Source: Laburnicola sp. R22_1 (taxonomy: Eukaryota > Ascomycota > Dothideomycetes > Pleosporales > Didymosphaeriaceae). From it: a DNA stretch of 64,000 bases. Positions 13,630 through 25,885 of the stretch are shown one piece after another (the first letter of the stretch is position 1; every line of letters starts with the position of its first letter). Under the pieces are notes generated by a model that saw only the letters and a list, made by a program, of their open reading frames with translations, did not search any database and was not told the origin of the DNA. The DNA lies in NCBI GenBank assembly GCA_014281115.1, contig JACONQ010000001.1:3844001-3908000 (forward strand). The letters are read 5' to 3'. The translations under genes were made by a program, and so were the position numbers.

Positions 13630-14480
13630 CAACTTTTAAAAGTATTTATATAAGAGAATAAAGATTTAAAGAAGATTATTCTCTTTTAAATACCTAGAAA
13701 CTAATAGCACTATAAAATATATAAATTTTATAATTAAGGCATACCTTTGCGCTTTTATATAATAGGACTAAAAAATTAGGCCCTATACTATCTTATAGCG
13801 CAAATAGCTATTAATAGGTAAGAAGCTACCTCTACTAAAGTAGCACTATTCTTTCTCTAGTATAGATATAATATAGACCTATCTAAGCTAAATATAGAAA
13901 GAAAATCTATTAATTATTACTAGTAGGATTTATAGCTAGTAAAGTCTACTAAAGCTTTACTATAGAAGTTTTAAAAAGTTTTTATATTTATTTAAGCAAA
14001 AATAGCTAAGTTTTAATAAGAGTAAAAGTAGTAAGTAAACTAGCACTAAAGAGACACTTCTATATTAAAGAAAGAAGATATAATCTAGCTCTAGTATAGA
14101 AACTACCTATCTAACTTCTACCTTAAGAAGAAGTTAGACTAGAAAAACGCAAAGTTTATAATTATATAAGTAGTAGACTTTTATAATATAAAACTAGATA
14201 TTTTACCTAGAGTTTACCTAGTGTTCTTAGTAAATTATCTATGTCTAGCTAAAAAAGACCCTCTCCTTAGCTAGGCTATAGATAATAGGAAACTAAAAGC
14301 TATTATTATTAAAGAAGAAGAGAAATAAGTTATAAAAGACATCTTAGCTAAAAACCTACTTAAAGGAAGAGGAGGCTATAAAGATTACTATACTAAGTTA
14401 AGTAGTTAAATAATACTAACCTAATTTAGGAACCTGCTATAAATCTCTCTACTATAGAGGTATTAAATTACTAGAAAATA
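13630..14480 (+). pseudogene. Relic of a Gypsy integrase C-terminus with chromodomain, plus strand
   Basis: Reading the plus strand through stops at 14,090-14,470 gives the characteristic end of a Gypsy chromointegrase: a KKLDxKNAKF-like block, a LDILPRVYLVF block (equivalent of the conserved LPxxxxxHPVFHV segment), then an acidic stretch and a chromodomain-like ILAKNLLKGRGG segment. It is opposite in orientation to the Gypsy elements on both sides, so it is a separate, fragmentary insertion. Upstream reading (13,630-14,090) is more decayed and may be the core of the same integrase. There is no intact frame. Confidence 0.6.
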
Positions 14481-16360
14481 TATACCTTTTTATTCTAAAA
14501 TAATAATAAAAAGTTACTTATAAACTTTTATAAAAACTTTCTAAACTAATAAATATACTATAGCTCCTAGTATAGAAGTTATATTCTTAGTAGAGAACTT
14601 AGGAAGCCTCTACTAAATGGAGGTTAGGATAAGCCTAGACTTTTAGTCCTCCCTACTAATTACTTAAGGATTAGTAAAAATAAGACTATAATTTACTTAG
14701 AAAAGTAGGGAACATATAAGAAAGTACTGTAAATTATTTAGAAGTATTAGCTCTAGTATAAACTAGTAAAAGAGAGAGAATTATCCTCTCTATAATAAAA
14801 TAATATAGATTCTAAGTAATAGGAAGTAGGGCAATTAGAAAGAGGAGAAGAGAAAGCTATTTAAAAAAGAATATTATAAAGGAGGAAAAATAAATATAGT
14901 ATAACTAAATAAATTAAAGTATTTTAGAAGCTAAACTTATAGCTTAGCTATATTTATAAAGTTATAAACTATATAAGAAAACACCTTTAGACCTTTATAA
15001 CAAGGCTAGATATAAAGATAGAAAAACTCTAATATTCTAAAAAATAGATAGAAATATTACTTCTCCCCTATAAACTTACTCTTGTCTAGATTAGGATTAA
15101 CATTTATTCCCTTAACCTTCTTATAAAGAATAGTAATCTAATTAGAACTAATAGCTGCAAAATTTAGAATCTACTTAATATACTCTAAAAGAGTAGCAAT
15201 TTTATATTTTTTTAATATTTTATTAGCGAAAATAGTCTCTATAATATTTAAAACAAGCTTAACTAGATTCTAATAAGAAGGCTCTAGAATAGGTAGAATA
15301 GAAGTAGTAATTAACTATAGCATAATATTAGCTAAAAAAACAAACTCTAAAAACCTAGAACTTATAATAAGTTTATTAAAAAGAGCTTAGAGAATAGTAT
15401 AAGTATTCTACTAAACTATAAGAAGTTAATATAGAAGCTCTATATCCTATTTAGAATATTTAGTATTAGTATTATCTATTTTCTAGAGCTTAACTTAAGC
15501 ACTTTAGATAGCAGAGCTATACTTATAAATAAATATATTAAGATAAGCTTACTAGAAATTAATAAGGAGCTTACTAGTATAACTATTACTATAGAGAATG
15601 CATTCTAGAATAAGATTAGTAAATTTAGTTTTAGCAAAGTTCTTTTATAAGCTATCCTAAATCTAAGATATAGATTAGTAAGAAAAAAGTTTACTAAAGA
15701 ATTATTATATCTTGCCTAAATACTTGCTAAAGTAAATAATATAAGTTTTATAGTTATACTTCTTTTTTATAAGCCTTTACGCATAGAAAATAAGCTACTT
15801 AAGGCAGCGCTAGTAGGTCTTCTTATAAATATAGGTAGCCTTAAAAATGCACTTCTTAGATATTATATAAATAGCCTTAAGAGTCTTCTAATTGCAGCTT
15901 AAGTTCTTAAAGAACTACTTAGAATTAGTAAGAAGTAACGCAAAAGAACTAAAGAACTAATCCTATAATAGTTCTTTATAGTTTTATTATATATAAACTT
16001 TTTAAAGTCTTTTATACTATAGAAATTTATAGTAGGTAGTAAAAACTTACTATTATAAGTAAAAGTGCTATAGGTTATAATCTTTATAAAGGAATACTAA
16101 GCTATAATTAAGCTAGACTTTAGACGCTTACTTAGAGTTATAAGGGCTACTATAAGGTATTACTTATTAGCTCTAACTATAATAGAGATTAATAATAAGG
16201 AAGATAGCAAAAATAGTATAAAAGTAGAAGTGACAATTAGAACATAGCGCAATATTACTAAGGAGCATTATAAATATAGTAGTAGAGTAAAGAAAAAAAG
16301 TAGAACTATAGAAGAGATCTTTTTATTTATTTTAGCTAAAGTAAATAATACTAGCGCAAA
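14481..16360. other. AT-rich, strongly degraded transposon-like DNA
   Basis: No open frame and no domain that I can name. The minus strand of 15,060-15,800 reads as Leu/Ile/Lys-rich with frequent stops, consistent with a decayed coding region. Confidence 0.35.
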
Positions 16361-16365
16361 TCCTT

Positions 16366-16577
16366 TATAAAGGATCGATAGTTAGAGTTAAGATAATAGT
16401 TAATTAAACTCTATGGGTGAGATACTGCGTGGGGATCCTAGTGATCACCCACGCCTACTATATAGTGGGCGCGCGGTGGGCGCCAGGTGCTAGGCCTAGT
16501 TAGGCTAGCACTAGAGATAAAGCGTTATCTCCAGCCTACCTTAGGGCCGCGGCGCCTCTAGGCATTAATCTATCACA
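16366..16577 (-). repeat. 3' LTR of the Gypsy element
   Basis: 212 bp, ends ATTAATCTATCACA. It is a direct repeat of 24,309-24,520, sharing long blocks such as CTAGGCCTAGTTAGGCTAGC and GATAAAGCGTTATCTCC. It is less AT-rich than the element's interior. The expected TG...CA termini are partly mutated. Confidence 0.9.
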
Positions 16578-16592
16578 CTACCCCCCCCTCTA
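16578..16592 (-). other. Polypurine tract
   Basis: On the minus strand this is a run of G with flanking A/G, immediately internal to the left LTR, which is where plus-strand DNA synthesis of an LTR retrotransposon is primed. It fixes the element's orientation. Confidence 0.65.
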
Positions 16593-17299
16593 AGAAGAGC
16601 AGTTCCATCGCTCTTATAACAATACCGTGCCCTTCTTATGCCTCTGGCATCCTAGTCCCTAAAATTATTACCTTATACCTGGGTTTTTAATATATATTGC
16701 ATTTGTGACTAGTTTTATTATCTATTAGGCATATTACTAAGATTATATACTAGATTAGTACAATGGCGCCATAGTAAATCTAGTGTTTCTTAGTAATCTA
16801 GATATAAGCTACTAGGCCAGATTAGTAAAATTTCGTCTATATATTATATAATTATAACTCGTAACTATAGCTTATAAATTATAACTTTTAAATTCTTACT
16901 TATAGGCAGTAATATTAGTGTGTGCATACATAGTAGTTTATTATTATTAAGCGCAATTACTATTGTCAGGCATAGTTACTTTTATTAGGCTTAACTATAT
17001 AGTCTCTAATATATAGGCAACCTCTAGTATATAAGTAATTTCTAATATATAGGTATTTTACTATTATACTTATAATGCTAATATTCTAGTCTATATTGTC
17101 TAAGGGCGTGACTACTATAATAAATATTAATAGTAATATAGATAGTAGAGGCATCCTTTCTATAATAGTAACTTGCGTTAGTAGGGGAGAATATAAATAC
17201 TTACTACCTATACGTTATATTATATTAAGGCAGCGAGTTCGCTTATCCTTAGCAATAATATATTCTATTTGCCTATTAGCGTACTAAACTTCCTATAAA

Positions 17300-20200
17300 T
17301 AGGAGTAGAGGGGTAAGCCTTATGCTAGTTATAGACTAGGGCTAATAAGCTAACTAAGTTTATGTATGGCTTCTACAACAGGTTGTCTAGTCCTAGTAGG
17401 TAGTCCTTCTATTTAACTTTATACTATAGGAGGCCCTTATAATTACGCATTAGTAGATTCTTTAGATTTTAATTAAGTTATATAGCTAAAATTGCTTTAA
17501 CTTCGTAGTTAGAGTTATGTTAGATATTAGGATTGGCAATTTTAATAGGGCCTTTAGATATAGGTGCTTGGCTAGATAGTAGTTGCTTATCTAGATATAA
17601 TAATCATAGGTAAAATATATTATAGATCTGTATCTCTAGTAGGAGATCTACCTTATAGGCTATATTATTAATTAATTTAATAATTGTAAATGGTTCACAG
17701 TTCTTATAGTCTAAAGATTAGCTAAGTCGAGTTATATAAGCGTAATAGAAATTGACTATAACTTAGTTACTAACTTTAAACACTTTAGCGGGTTGCCTTT
17801 TATTATTAGCGTACTCTACTTACTTTGCCTAAGCCTATTTAAGACTTTTGTAGAGGTTGTTATGCAACTAATAAAGGCATTCTACGAAATAGTTAGCTTG
17901 GACACAGTTAGCTTTGGCAGGTATAGTTAGTGCCTTATTAATTAGTAGCGGCGACTCTAGACCTAACTAGGGTTTGTATCCTTTAGTGGCGTAAAATAGC
18001 ATTACACCCATACTAGTACTTATTAAAAAATTAGCGACAAATTTAGCCATAGATAGTAGGGTGGCCTAGTTGTCTTATTTATAATTAATAAACGCTCTTA
18101 AGTATTATTTTAGAAAAGCGTTAGCATTTTCTGTATATCTGTTAGTTTTAGAATAATATAATATTAACAACTTGAGTTTTGTGCCAACGCGTTAATAGAG
18201 ACATTTCTAGAAGTAAGATATAAATTACGCTCCTTAGTCTAATACTATGTCCTCTAGGTATCCTTCTTCGTACTATACAAATTTAATAAAGGCTTATATA
18301 AGAATATTAACACGCAAGTCTATAACTAGAGTAAACTTCTATTTTTTGCTAGGTTAGTTAACTATAATAAGAATATATTTGTATATACAACTATTAACTA
18401 TATAAGATAAAAGTTTAGTAATATAATTAATTAAGATTAATATCTAGTATCGTTCTAGTATAGGTAGTGGATAAAGTAGGCCTTATTTGCTATTATAGTA
18501 GGTCTTTGTACGTTAGTAGAGTAGATAAGCTTTAATATACTAGACAACGTCGCTTATTATATTAGGCTAGAAATACCACCGCGTTAATTTGGTGTAACTC
18601 TCGTGTTTTCCTCCATGTCTCCTATAGAGCAATTTGTGTATATAATTAATCACATAGGTGTAGAGTCCTAGAATATTAGGGATATATACTTTGTCTTATA
18701 CGTACAGTAGACTACTATATAACTAATAATTACTAAGCTCTAGTCTAGTGTCTTTATATATAAGATTGTACAGAATTCTCTATTAACTATCTTTTAACGC
18801 TGTTATAATTGCTATTAAATCCTTATCTACTAAGTATGCTAAACAGATTTTATCCATTAGTTCCGCCATGCTTAGTGTCTTTACTAGTAGTTACTTATTA
18901 GGCTCCATAGTGGGTATATTGTTTAATTGTTTGTTAACAGGCATAGCAGGTACCTGGGACATAGTAGGTGCGGCTTAGAGTCGCTTATTACAAGGCACGC
19001 TAGGTGCGTTTGGCAGTTGCTTATTATAAGGCATAGTAGATGCGTTTTAGAGTTATTTATCGTAAGTGTTAGTAGTTACTAAAGAGTTGTAAAGTGTTGG
19101 CGACAAGTTTACATTATTAGGTAAACTTTCCTTCCCCAAAACACTTATTACCACACTACTAAGCGTAACTTATTCTATAATATTATACCTTTCGCTATTA
19201 TTATACATATTATACACAATAGAGATAAGACTTTATATAAAGTAAAGAGTTGCAACCTAAGCTAAGTAAACTACGTATTACATACTAGCGTTCTATTTGC
19301 ACGCCATATACGCAATTCTAAGTTTTAGGTTAACCTAATATGGCTTAATAACAACTTGCCATTAGTGTTGCCTACGCGCGTCTTCTATATCTTAAGACAG
19401 GTTATCTAAACAACGTGTTAGAGCGTTAGGTTTAGTACCTTAAACTCTAGGCCAGTACGTAATTTTAAAATTAAACTTAGACAGAAACTTAGCCTATCTA
19501 GCTTGGCGGTAGTTAAGTTGTTTATTAGTCATAAACATCTATAATACTTAGTGGTTAGATAGGATCTTTATAGGATTATTCGTGCTAGTAAGTTTAAACT
19601 ACCACTCCTTAAAAGCTTAGATAATGGCAAGAAGTTCTTTATTATATATTGTGTAGTTATATTCTATAGGCGTTATCTTATATAATAAGAACGCAATAGG
19701 TCGTAACACCCTATTATATATTTGCAAAAGTACTACGGCACACACAAAGTTAGAAGCGTTAGTTTCTAGATATATTTCTAGATTAGAGTTAAAGTAAGCT
19801 AGAACCTTTCTATTAGTATTGCAAAAAGCCTTCTTTAGTTTATTAAATATAGCTAAAGCCTTTAAGTCCAGGGCTAGTAGAAACTCTTTATGCGCGCCGT
19901 TTCTTATAAGTTTAGTAAGCGGCTTAGCTAGGTGTAAAAACCTAGCAATAAACCATTAGTAAAAGTTAGCAAACCCTAGAAAGGCTTGTACATTCTTTAC
20001 GCACTAGAGTATGGGCTAATTTACTATAGTCTTAACTTTCTTAGAATCTATTTTAATGCTATTAGTAGTAAGTATAAGTCGTAAATACTTCACTTATTTA
20101 ACGTTCTATTTGCACTTCGCGGGATCTAAGTATAGACTAGTATTATAGAGTCTAGTAATTACCTTAAGTACGTGCGCCTTATACTTATCTTCTTGCTTGC

Positions 20201-23200
20201 TATATATAAGGACGTTATCTAAGTACACTATATAAAAGTTATAAAGATACTTATAAAGCGTCTTATTAATAAAATTCTAAAAAGTCTCTAGAGTATTGTA
20301 GAGTCTAAAAGGCATAACCACATACTTATATAGCCCATACTATATTATAAATACTATTTTTTCTTTATTGCCTTCTTTAATTCGTACGGTGTTAAAGGCG
20401 GCGACAACGTCTACTAATAATATAATAGAGACCTTAGCCATCCTAGTAAGCGTCTCCTTAATAGAGGAAGGCGCATTTTAATTCTTTTTTATTATGGCGT
20501 TTAATTTATTAGTAGTTAACACAAATCTAGAGACCTTCCCTAGGCTTCTTTACTACTAGTACTAACGCTGTCTATGGTAACGTACTTGGGCATATATACC
20601 CTTTGCCTAGCATTTTATTAATATATTTCTTAACCGCTTTAGTTTTAGTGTGCGTTAGCCTATAGATCTTAGGTTAAGGGATTAGAGAGCTTAGGTCCAT
20701 ATTAATTGCGTAGTTAACTCCCTTATAGCGTGGAGGTAGGGTGTTAGCTTTAATAGCGCTAAACACTTGCTTAAACTTATTAAAAATAAATCTAGAGACT
20801 ATGTCGCGAAGCTTATTATCTAACTAAGGTGCTTAGTTTAGCTTATCTACATACTTATTAAAGTCCTCTTTAGTTATTACGGTAGCCAAACTAGGAAAGC
20901 TGTTCTTAAACGCATTAAGGGAGACGTTATTGTTAGGAGGACGCTTGAGCAAGTCCTAATAATGGGGCTTTACCTAGACAACATTATTAGGGTCTTAGGC
21001 AGCTAATTAAACGGCGGCGTACGCACTAATTATATATATATTACTAACTAGTAAAGTTTTACGCAACTCGCTCTTTAACAGTTAATTATAGTATATAGTT
21101 TTAGGTTGTCCTTAATATAAGCAATTAGTTTGGTAGTAATCTAATTTAAACTCTATAGAATAGGTTTCACTAAACCGAATTAAGGGCTTATAATAGTCTG
21201 TCTAATTTATACCCAGAATAACATTGTATTTTCTAATATTAGTAACGTAGCATAGCATAGTAGACGTATGGCTGCTATGTTTAATAGTAAAGTTTACAGT
21301 TTTTATAAGTTTTTTAACCTCGCCACTATTTGCTAATGCTAGTTATATGAGTTTATTAGTCTTAATTATCTTATAGCTATATTACTTTATCTAATAGCGG
21401 CTTATAAAGCACGCGCTTGCCTCTATATTAATAAGTGTAGAAGTTTTTTACCATCCTTGTAGTGTTTATATTTAACCTAGAAAGGTTAACTAACTTATTA
21501 TATTAAGAGGACTGTTAGTTAAGAAGATGGAGAAGACTTAGTGCCCACTAGGATAGGCTTAATTAAGCGAGACGGTGAGAGCGGCGGTAGTTTTAAATTA
21601 GTTGTGACTTAATTAAATCTAGTCTAATGTTCTCTTAGCACTACACTAGTCTAGCTTCTATATATAGTTTTGCGCAAAAGCATCTAGTTTTCTAAGTTAA
21701 TTATAAAGCCATTATTGTTAACTTTAATATTATTCTTAGTAGGCTTATCTTCGGTTTCTAATTTGTTAGCGTGTAACGCTTGCAGGGCAGTAAGTAATAT
21801 AGGAATATTAGTAGATAGTATAGTAGGCTTGTTGCGACAGGGTGCGTGTAGGTCGCATTATTAGTAGTTAGGCTTACTACACTTAAAGCATAGTTTTAAG
21901 CGTGCTAATATACGTCTCTCTTTCTTAGTCTAGCTAAATGCGACTTTATTAAGATTTTGTTTTAATAATGTTGTTAAAGCGTAAGACTTTGCTATCTTTA
22001 TTCGCGTTGTAAATATACCTATAATTATGGCCTTTGCCTTTAGGGCTGTGGTATACTAGTGTTATTTATTAATATTACTAGTATTACGTAAGTACTATAA
22101 TAGACTATTACTATCTTTCTTACAAATATTTATAGTATTAGTAATAGACTAGTTTATAAGCTTCTAGGCATAGTTAATTATTATAGTATTTGGCATTAAG
22201 ATAAGATTGCAGATAGCTATAAAACAGATGCGCTATGCTATAAAACTCTCGCCAGCCTTTTGTTTAAGAGGCTGCAAGAAATTAGCTAGATTATTTAACG
22301 CCTAAGTAATCTTATCCGTAGACGTATATCTATAGAATTTATCTAAGGCCTTAATATACTCTATAAAGTACTAGGACCTTATATCCTTAATAAACGCCTA
22401 AGTGTTGCCCTTAATATAATTTATAAGGTACGCAATATGCTAGTCCTTCTTATTAAAGGCAATCTTACATTTGTTAATGGCTAGTACGCGCCACCTCTTA
22501 TAGTCCTTATCTTCTTTACTATTAAATTTTTCTAAGTTAGGCATCTTAGGCAGATAACGTCTACTGCTAGATGTAGATACGGTAGCAGTAAAAGCAATAA
22601 CTATAAAAGAAGCTTAAGGGATATAAGATTTATAGACGTTATCTTATTGCTTATTATAATTAACTTATTTAGTAGTATCTTAGACAAATAATATGCTGCG
22701 TTTGCAATAGAGAGAGAGGTCGCATTATAATATCTGGCTATTATGAGCAGCCAAAGAGGGGTCGCGGCGTAGACCTGCCCGTCCTTAGGGAGATACTTAC
22801 CTAAACAGACGAGAATCTCCGCGAGTATTAGTGTTTTAACCTAGGACTATATACCTACAAAAGTTAGACTTATATTATTAAACTTTATATACTAAGTTAA
22901 TAAGTTTATTCTACTTATCCTATTTTAATTAGTTATAGTTATAATGTAGCTTCTCTAGGTTACAAGTAGCTTTGTTGCGGTTAAACTAATAGTTGCGCAA
23001 TGTCTATTATTCTGCCTTTTATAACTAGTAATACTCGCTGGCCTTACTATTATATTTCTTAACTTTGGCCCTTGCTTGGTCCAACTCTAATTGTAAGAAT
23101 TTAAGCTAATATTCTTAGTTATTAATAGCAATTAGGTGCTTACTTAGTTAGGCTTACAACTCTCTATTTTCTTTGCGTGCCTTAGCGAGTTTGCGTTTCT

Positions 23201-24097
23201 TAACCTTAAGTTTTTTGTAGAGTTAAGGGGCGGCATTATTATTATTATTAGTGGGGCCTTAGGTTTTGTATAGCTGCTTATATTTCTTTAACTTACGCTA
23301 GGTTCCTATAAGCTACTTAACTATCTCTATTATATCTAGCGTGACAATAGTAGACGCTTCCTATAACTATAAAGCTTAGCTCTTAAGATTATTATCTGCG
23401 CTGCAAGCAGCATTATAAAGGATAATAAGAAGGGCTAGAATGTTAATAATCTAGTTATGGGGTTCCTCTATTACTTACTTAAGTAGTTTATTACCACTAT
23501 TAACAACGTTATTAATAATAGTATTATACTTAATAGGAGCGAGTCTATTACCCTTAGGGCAGTCTGCGCCTAACTAGAAGGTATAGGTAGGATTATTGTC
23601 GGCGTTATTGTGTTTTTATAACTCTAGCCAGACCTTACTATTATTGTCGTTTTTAGGGAAGGTAACACAAAATTATGGGTAATTATTCTTAAGATATATA
23701 ATTTCTAGGCAGAAGTTTACAATATCCAAATCTATATATTTTAGTATTATAGGCGTTATATTAACTTAACTACTACTAGTCTCTAAGGTTATATAAATAG
23801 TGTTATAGAATTGGCTAGGCTATTAAACTTGTTTCTAGCCTAGAATACTAGATACAATCTAACTCTGCGTTTTATTATTGCTAGCCACAGTCTACAATTA
23901 TAACTATAAAGGTTAAGATACTTATAGTAAGCTGTAGCATAAGTAGTATACTTACTTTCGCTTATTTGCTATTACCTATATATCTTCTAGAATTATTATT
24001 ATATATACTAGTATCTAAGGCGACTCCTCTAACTAGTATAGTATTTGTCTTCTAATTAGTTGTAATACATTACTATTATTAGGCCTAGACATTTTGT
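17300..24097 (-). pseudogene. gag-pol remnants of the Gypsy element
   Basis: On the minus strand the first frame opens with ATG at about 24,095. A zinc-knuckle-like CFKC segment lies at about 21,850-21,890. A reverse transcriptase YLDD-type motif (reads YLDNVLIYS) is at 20,201-20,234. The RNase H/integrase connection with FLSKFNFKI and NALTR is at about 19,400-19,500, and integrase continues to about 17,300. The order gag, protease, RT, RNase H, integrase is that of Ty3/Gypsy. Many Gln and Trp codons have become stops and YLDD has become YLDN, all transitions expected from RIP. No domain is intact. Confidence 0.8.
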
Positions 24098-24308
24098 CTA
24101 CCCACTAGACTTCTTACACAAATCTAGTTTCTATTTACTAAATAGCACTCTAGTATCCTTATAATGCGCAGCAACTATTAATAGTATAAGCTTATATAAG
24201 CTAGTTAATATGCGTAAGTTGTAAGGTCGCCTATTAGCTTAATACTAGCTTTTTTAGATCGCCAGGCCTAACAAGATATTATATAGGGCGTAAGGGCACG
24301 CAGTATAG

Positions 24309-24520
24309 TATAAAGGATTAATAGTTAGAGTTAAGATAATAGTTAATTAAACTCTATAGGTAAGATACTGCGTAAGAATCCTAGTAATTACCCACGCCTA
24401 CTATATAGTGGACGCGCGGTGGACGCCAGGTGCTAGGCCTAGTTAGGCTAGCGCCGGAGATAAAGCGTTATCTCCGGTCTGCCTTAGGGCCGCGACGCCT
24501 TCGGACATTAATCCATCATA
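24309..24520 (-). repeat. 5' LTR of the Gypsy element
   Basis: 212 bp, begins TATAAAGGATTAAT and ends ATTAATCCATCATA. These ends are imperfect inverted repeats of each other, consistent with original TGTGA...TCACA termini. It differs from the left LTR mostly by transitions. Confidence 0.9.
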
Positions 24521-24525
24521 TCCTT

Positions 24526-25592
24526 AACTAAAATAGGTAGCTATACTATAGAAACTAAGGGAGATAAATATAAACGTATTAGATATAATAACTAGATTAC
24601 CTTATAGAACCTAAAAGATATAAATATAAACATATTAGATATAATAACTAGATTGCCCTATTAAAGATAAAAGGATAGGAGCCTAGTACTCTCTTTAGCT
24701 AAAGTACGCTTAGAATTTTATAGAGGCTTAGAGCACTATTACTAATATACATAGTATTAGATTTATTCTTAAGACTTTAGGCGCGTAGAAGGGGAATTAT
24801 TGCTACCGCTATAAAGAGTATAAAATATAACGCTAGAATTTTTTAAGAGAGGGGAAGATATATAAGGGGCTAAGCGCCCTTTTATAGTTACTTATCTTGC
24901 TACCTTAGAGTTCTAGATTTATACTTCTACTAAGCTAGAAGTATATATAAGTCTATAGCTAGAGTTACTATTAAACTCTATTAAATTTATAAGTTTACTT
25001 AGGCAACTCTAACCTCTTAGTCTAAAGCCCTTACACTAGCTAAGTTAATATATGCAATATCGCAGTCTATAATTATAATATATAGTGTAATATTATAAGT
25101 AGTAAAAAGCTCTTTAAGGGCTAAAAATACCTAGTTAAAAGCTACTTTAATAGTTATTATTATTAATACTACCCTAAGGTATATAGTACAATTATTTCTA
25201 TTAGATCTAACTAAATTAAGTAGTAGATAATTATATTTACTTATTTTATATATATAATTAAGTAGTAAAGTGTTAGAAGAGGCTATAAAAGCTTTTATGT
25301 AACGTAGGTTAACCTATAAATAATAGGTAAGTTAGTTAAGATAATTAAGTTAGTATCTAAAAAATTTAAAAATTAACTTATATAGCTTAGCGTTTATAAA
25401 ATCTAACACGCTAGTCCTAATTAGGTAGTTTATAATAGTTAATTTTTTGTTAACTTTAAAACTTTGTTAAATTAACTTATCTAAAAAAGTACTGCCTCTT
25501 TATTAAACGCTTAAATAACACCTTAATTTTTATGCGCAACTCTAGGCTAGCGTACTCCTATTATAGGTACTTATTACATAAGTCCTACTACG
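24526..25592. other. AT-rich spacer between two LTR elements
   Basis: No open frame and no recognisable domain. The minus strand of 25,280-25,600 reads as short Leu/Ile/Thr-rich pieces between stops and is probably old transposon sequence. Confidence 0.35.
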
Positions 25593-25597
25593 TTAAT

Positions 25598-25885
25598 TAT
25601 AAGGGCGGTACACGGCCTTATAGGGCAAACCTCTCTAGGATAGCTAGAATAGTTAAAAGAGCTAGTTAAATTAAGACTATTCTAAGATAGTAAATAAAAA
25701 AGGAATATAGGGGGCCCTTTTTTATATAGAGGGCAGCGTAGGGCATAGGCCTATGCTAGCTATACACTAACACTAACTAGAAAAGGCGCCTTTAAAAAGG
25801 TAAAAGACGTAAATAGAAGAAAATAGGGTGTAAAAGAAAGGTAATAGAGTGTGCTTAGTAAAGAGGCTAGTATAGGACTATTATA
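25598..25885 (-). repeat. 3' LTR (288 bp)
   Basis: Begins TATAAGGGCGGTACACGG and ends ACTATTATA. It is a direct repeat of 31,344-31,631 and an inverted repeat of 2,226-2,512. It is more RIP-mutated than the right LTR. Confidence 0.85.

Larger units (their letters stand above)
16361..24525 (-). mobile_element. Complete but RIP-degraded Gypsy LTR retrotransposon with target duplication
   Basis: Two direct LTRs of equal length (16,366-16,577 and 24,309-24,520, 212 bp each) bound the element. The 5-bp sequence TCCTT stands directly outside both (16,361-16,365 and 24,521-24,525), a target-site duplication. A C-rich run at 16,578-16,592 (purine-rich on the minus strand) is the polypurine tract next to the 3' LTR, giving minus orientation. 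Gag, protease, reverse transcriptase, RNase H and integrase remains follow in that order on the minus strand. Total length between the duplications is 8,155 bp. Stops throughout, so it is inactive. Confidence 0.9.

Noticed and set aside
17096..17287. 63-codon plus-strand frame
   Set aside because: Opposite to the Gypsy coding strand and without a domain; a chance frame.
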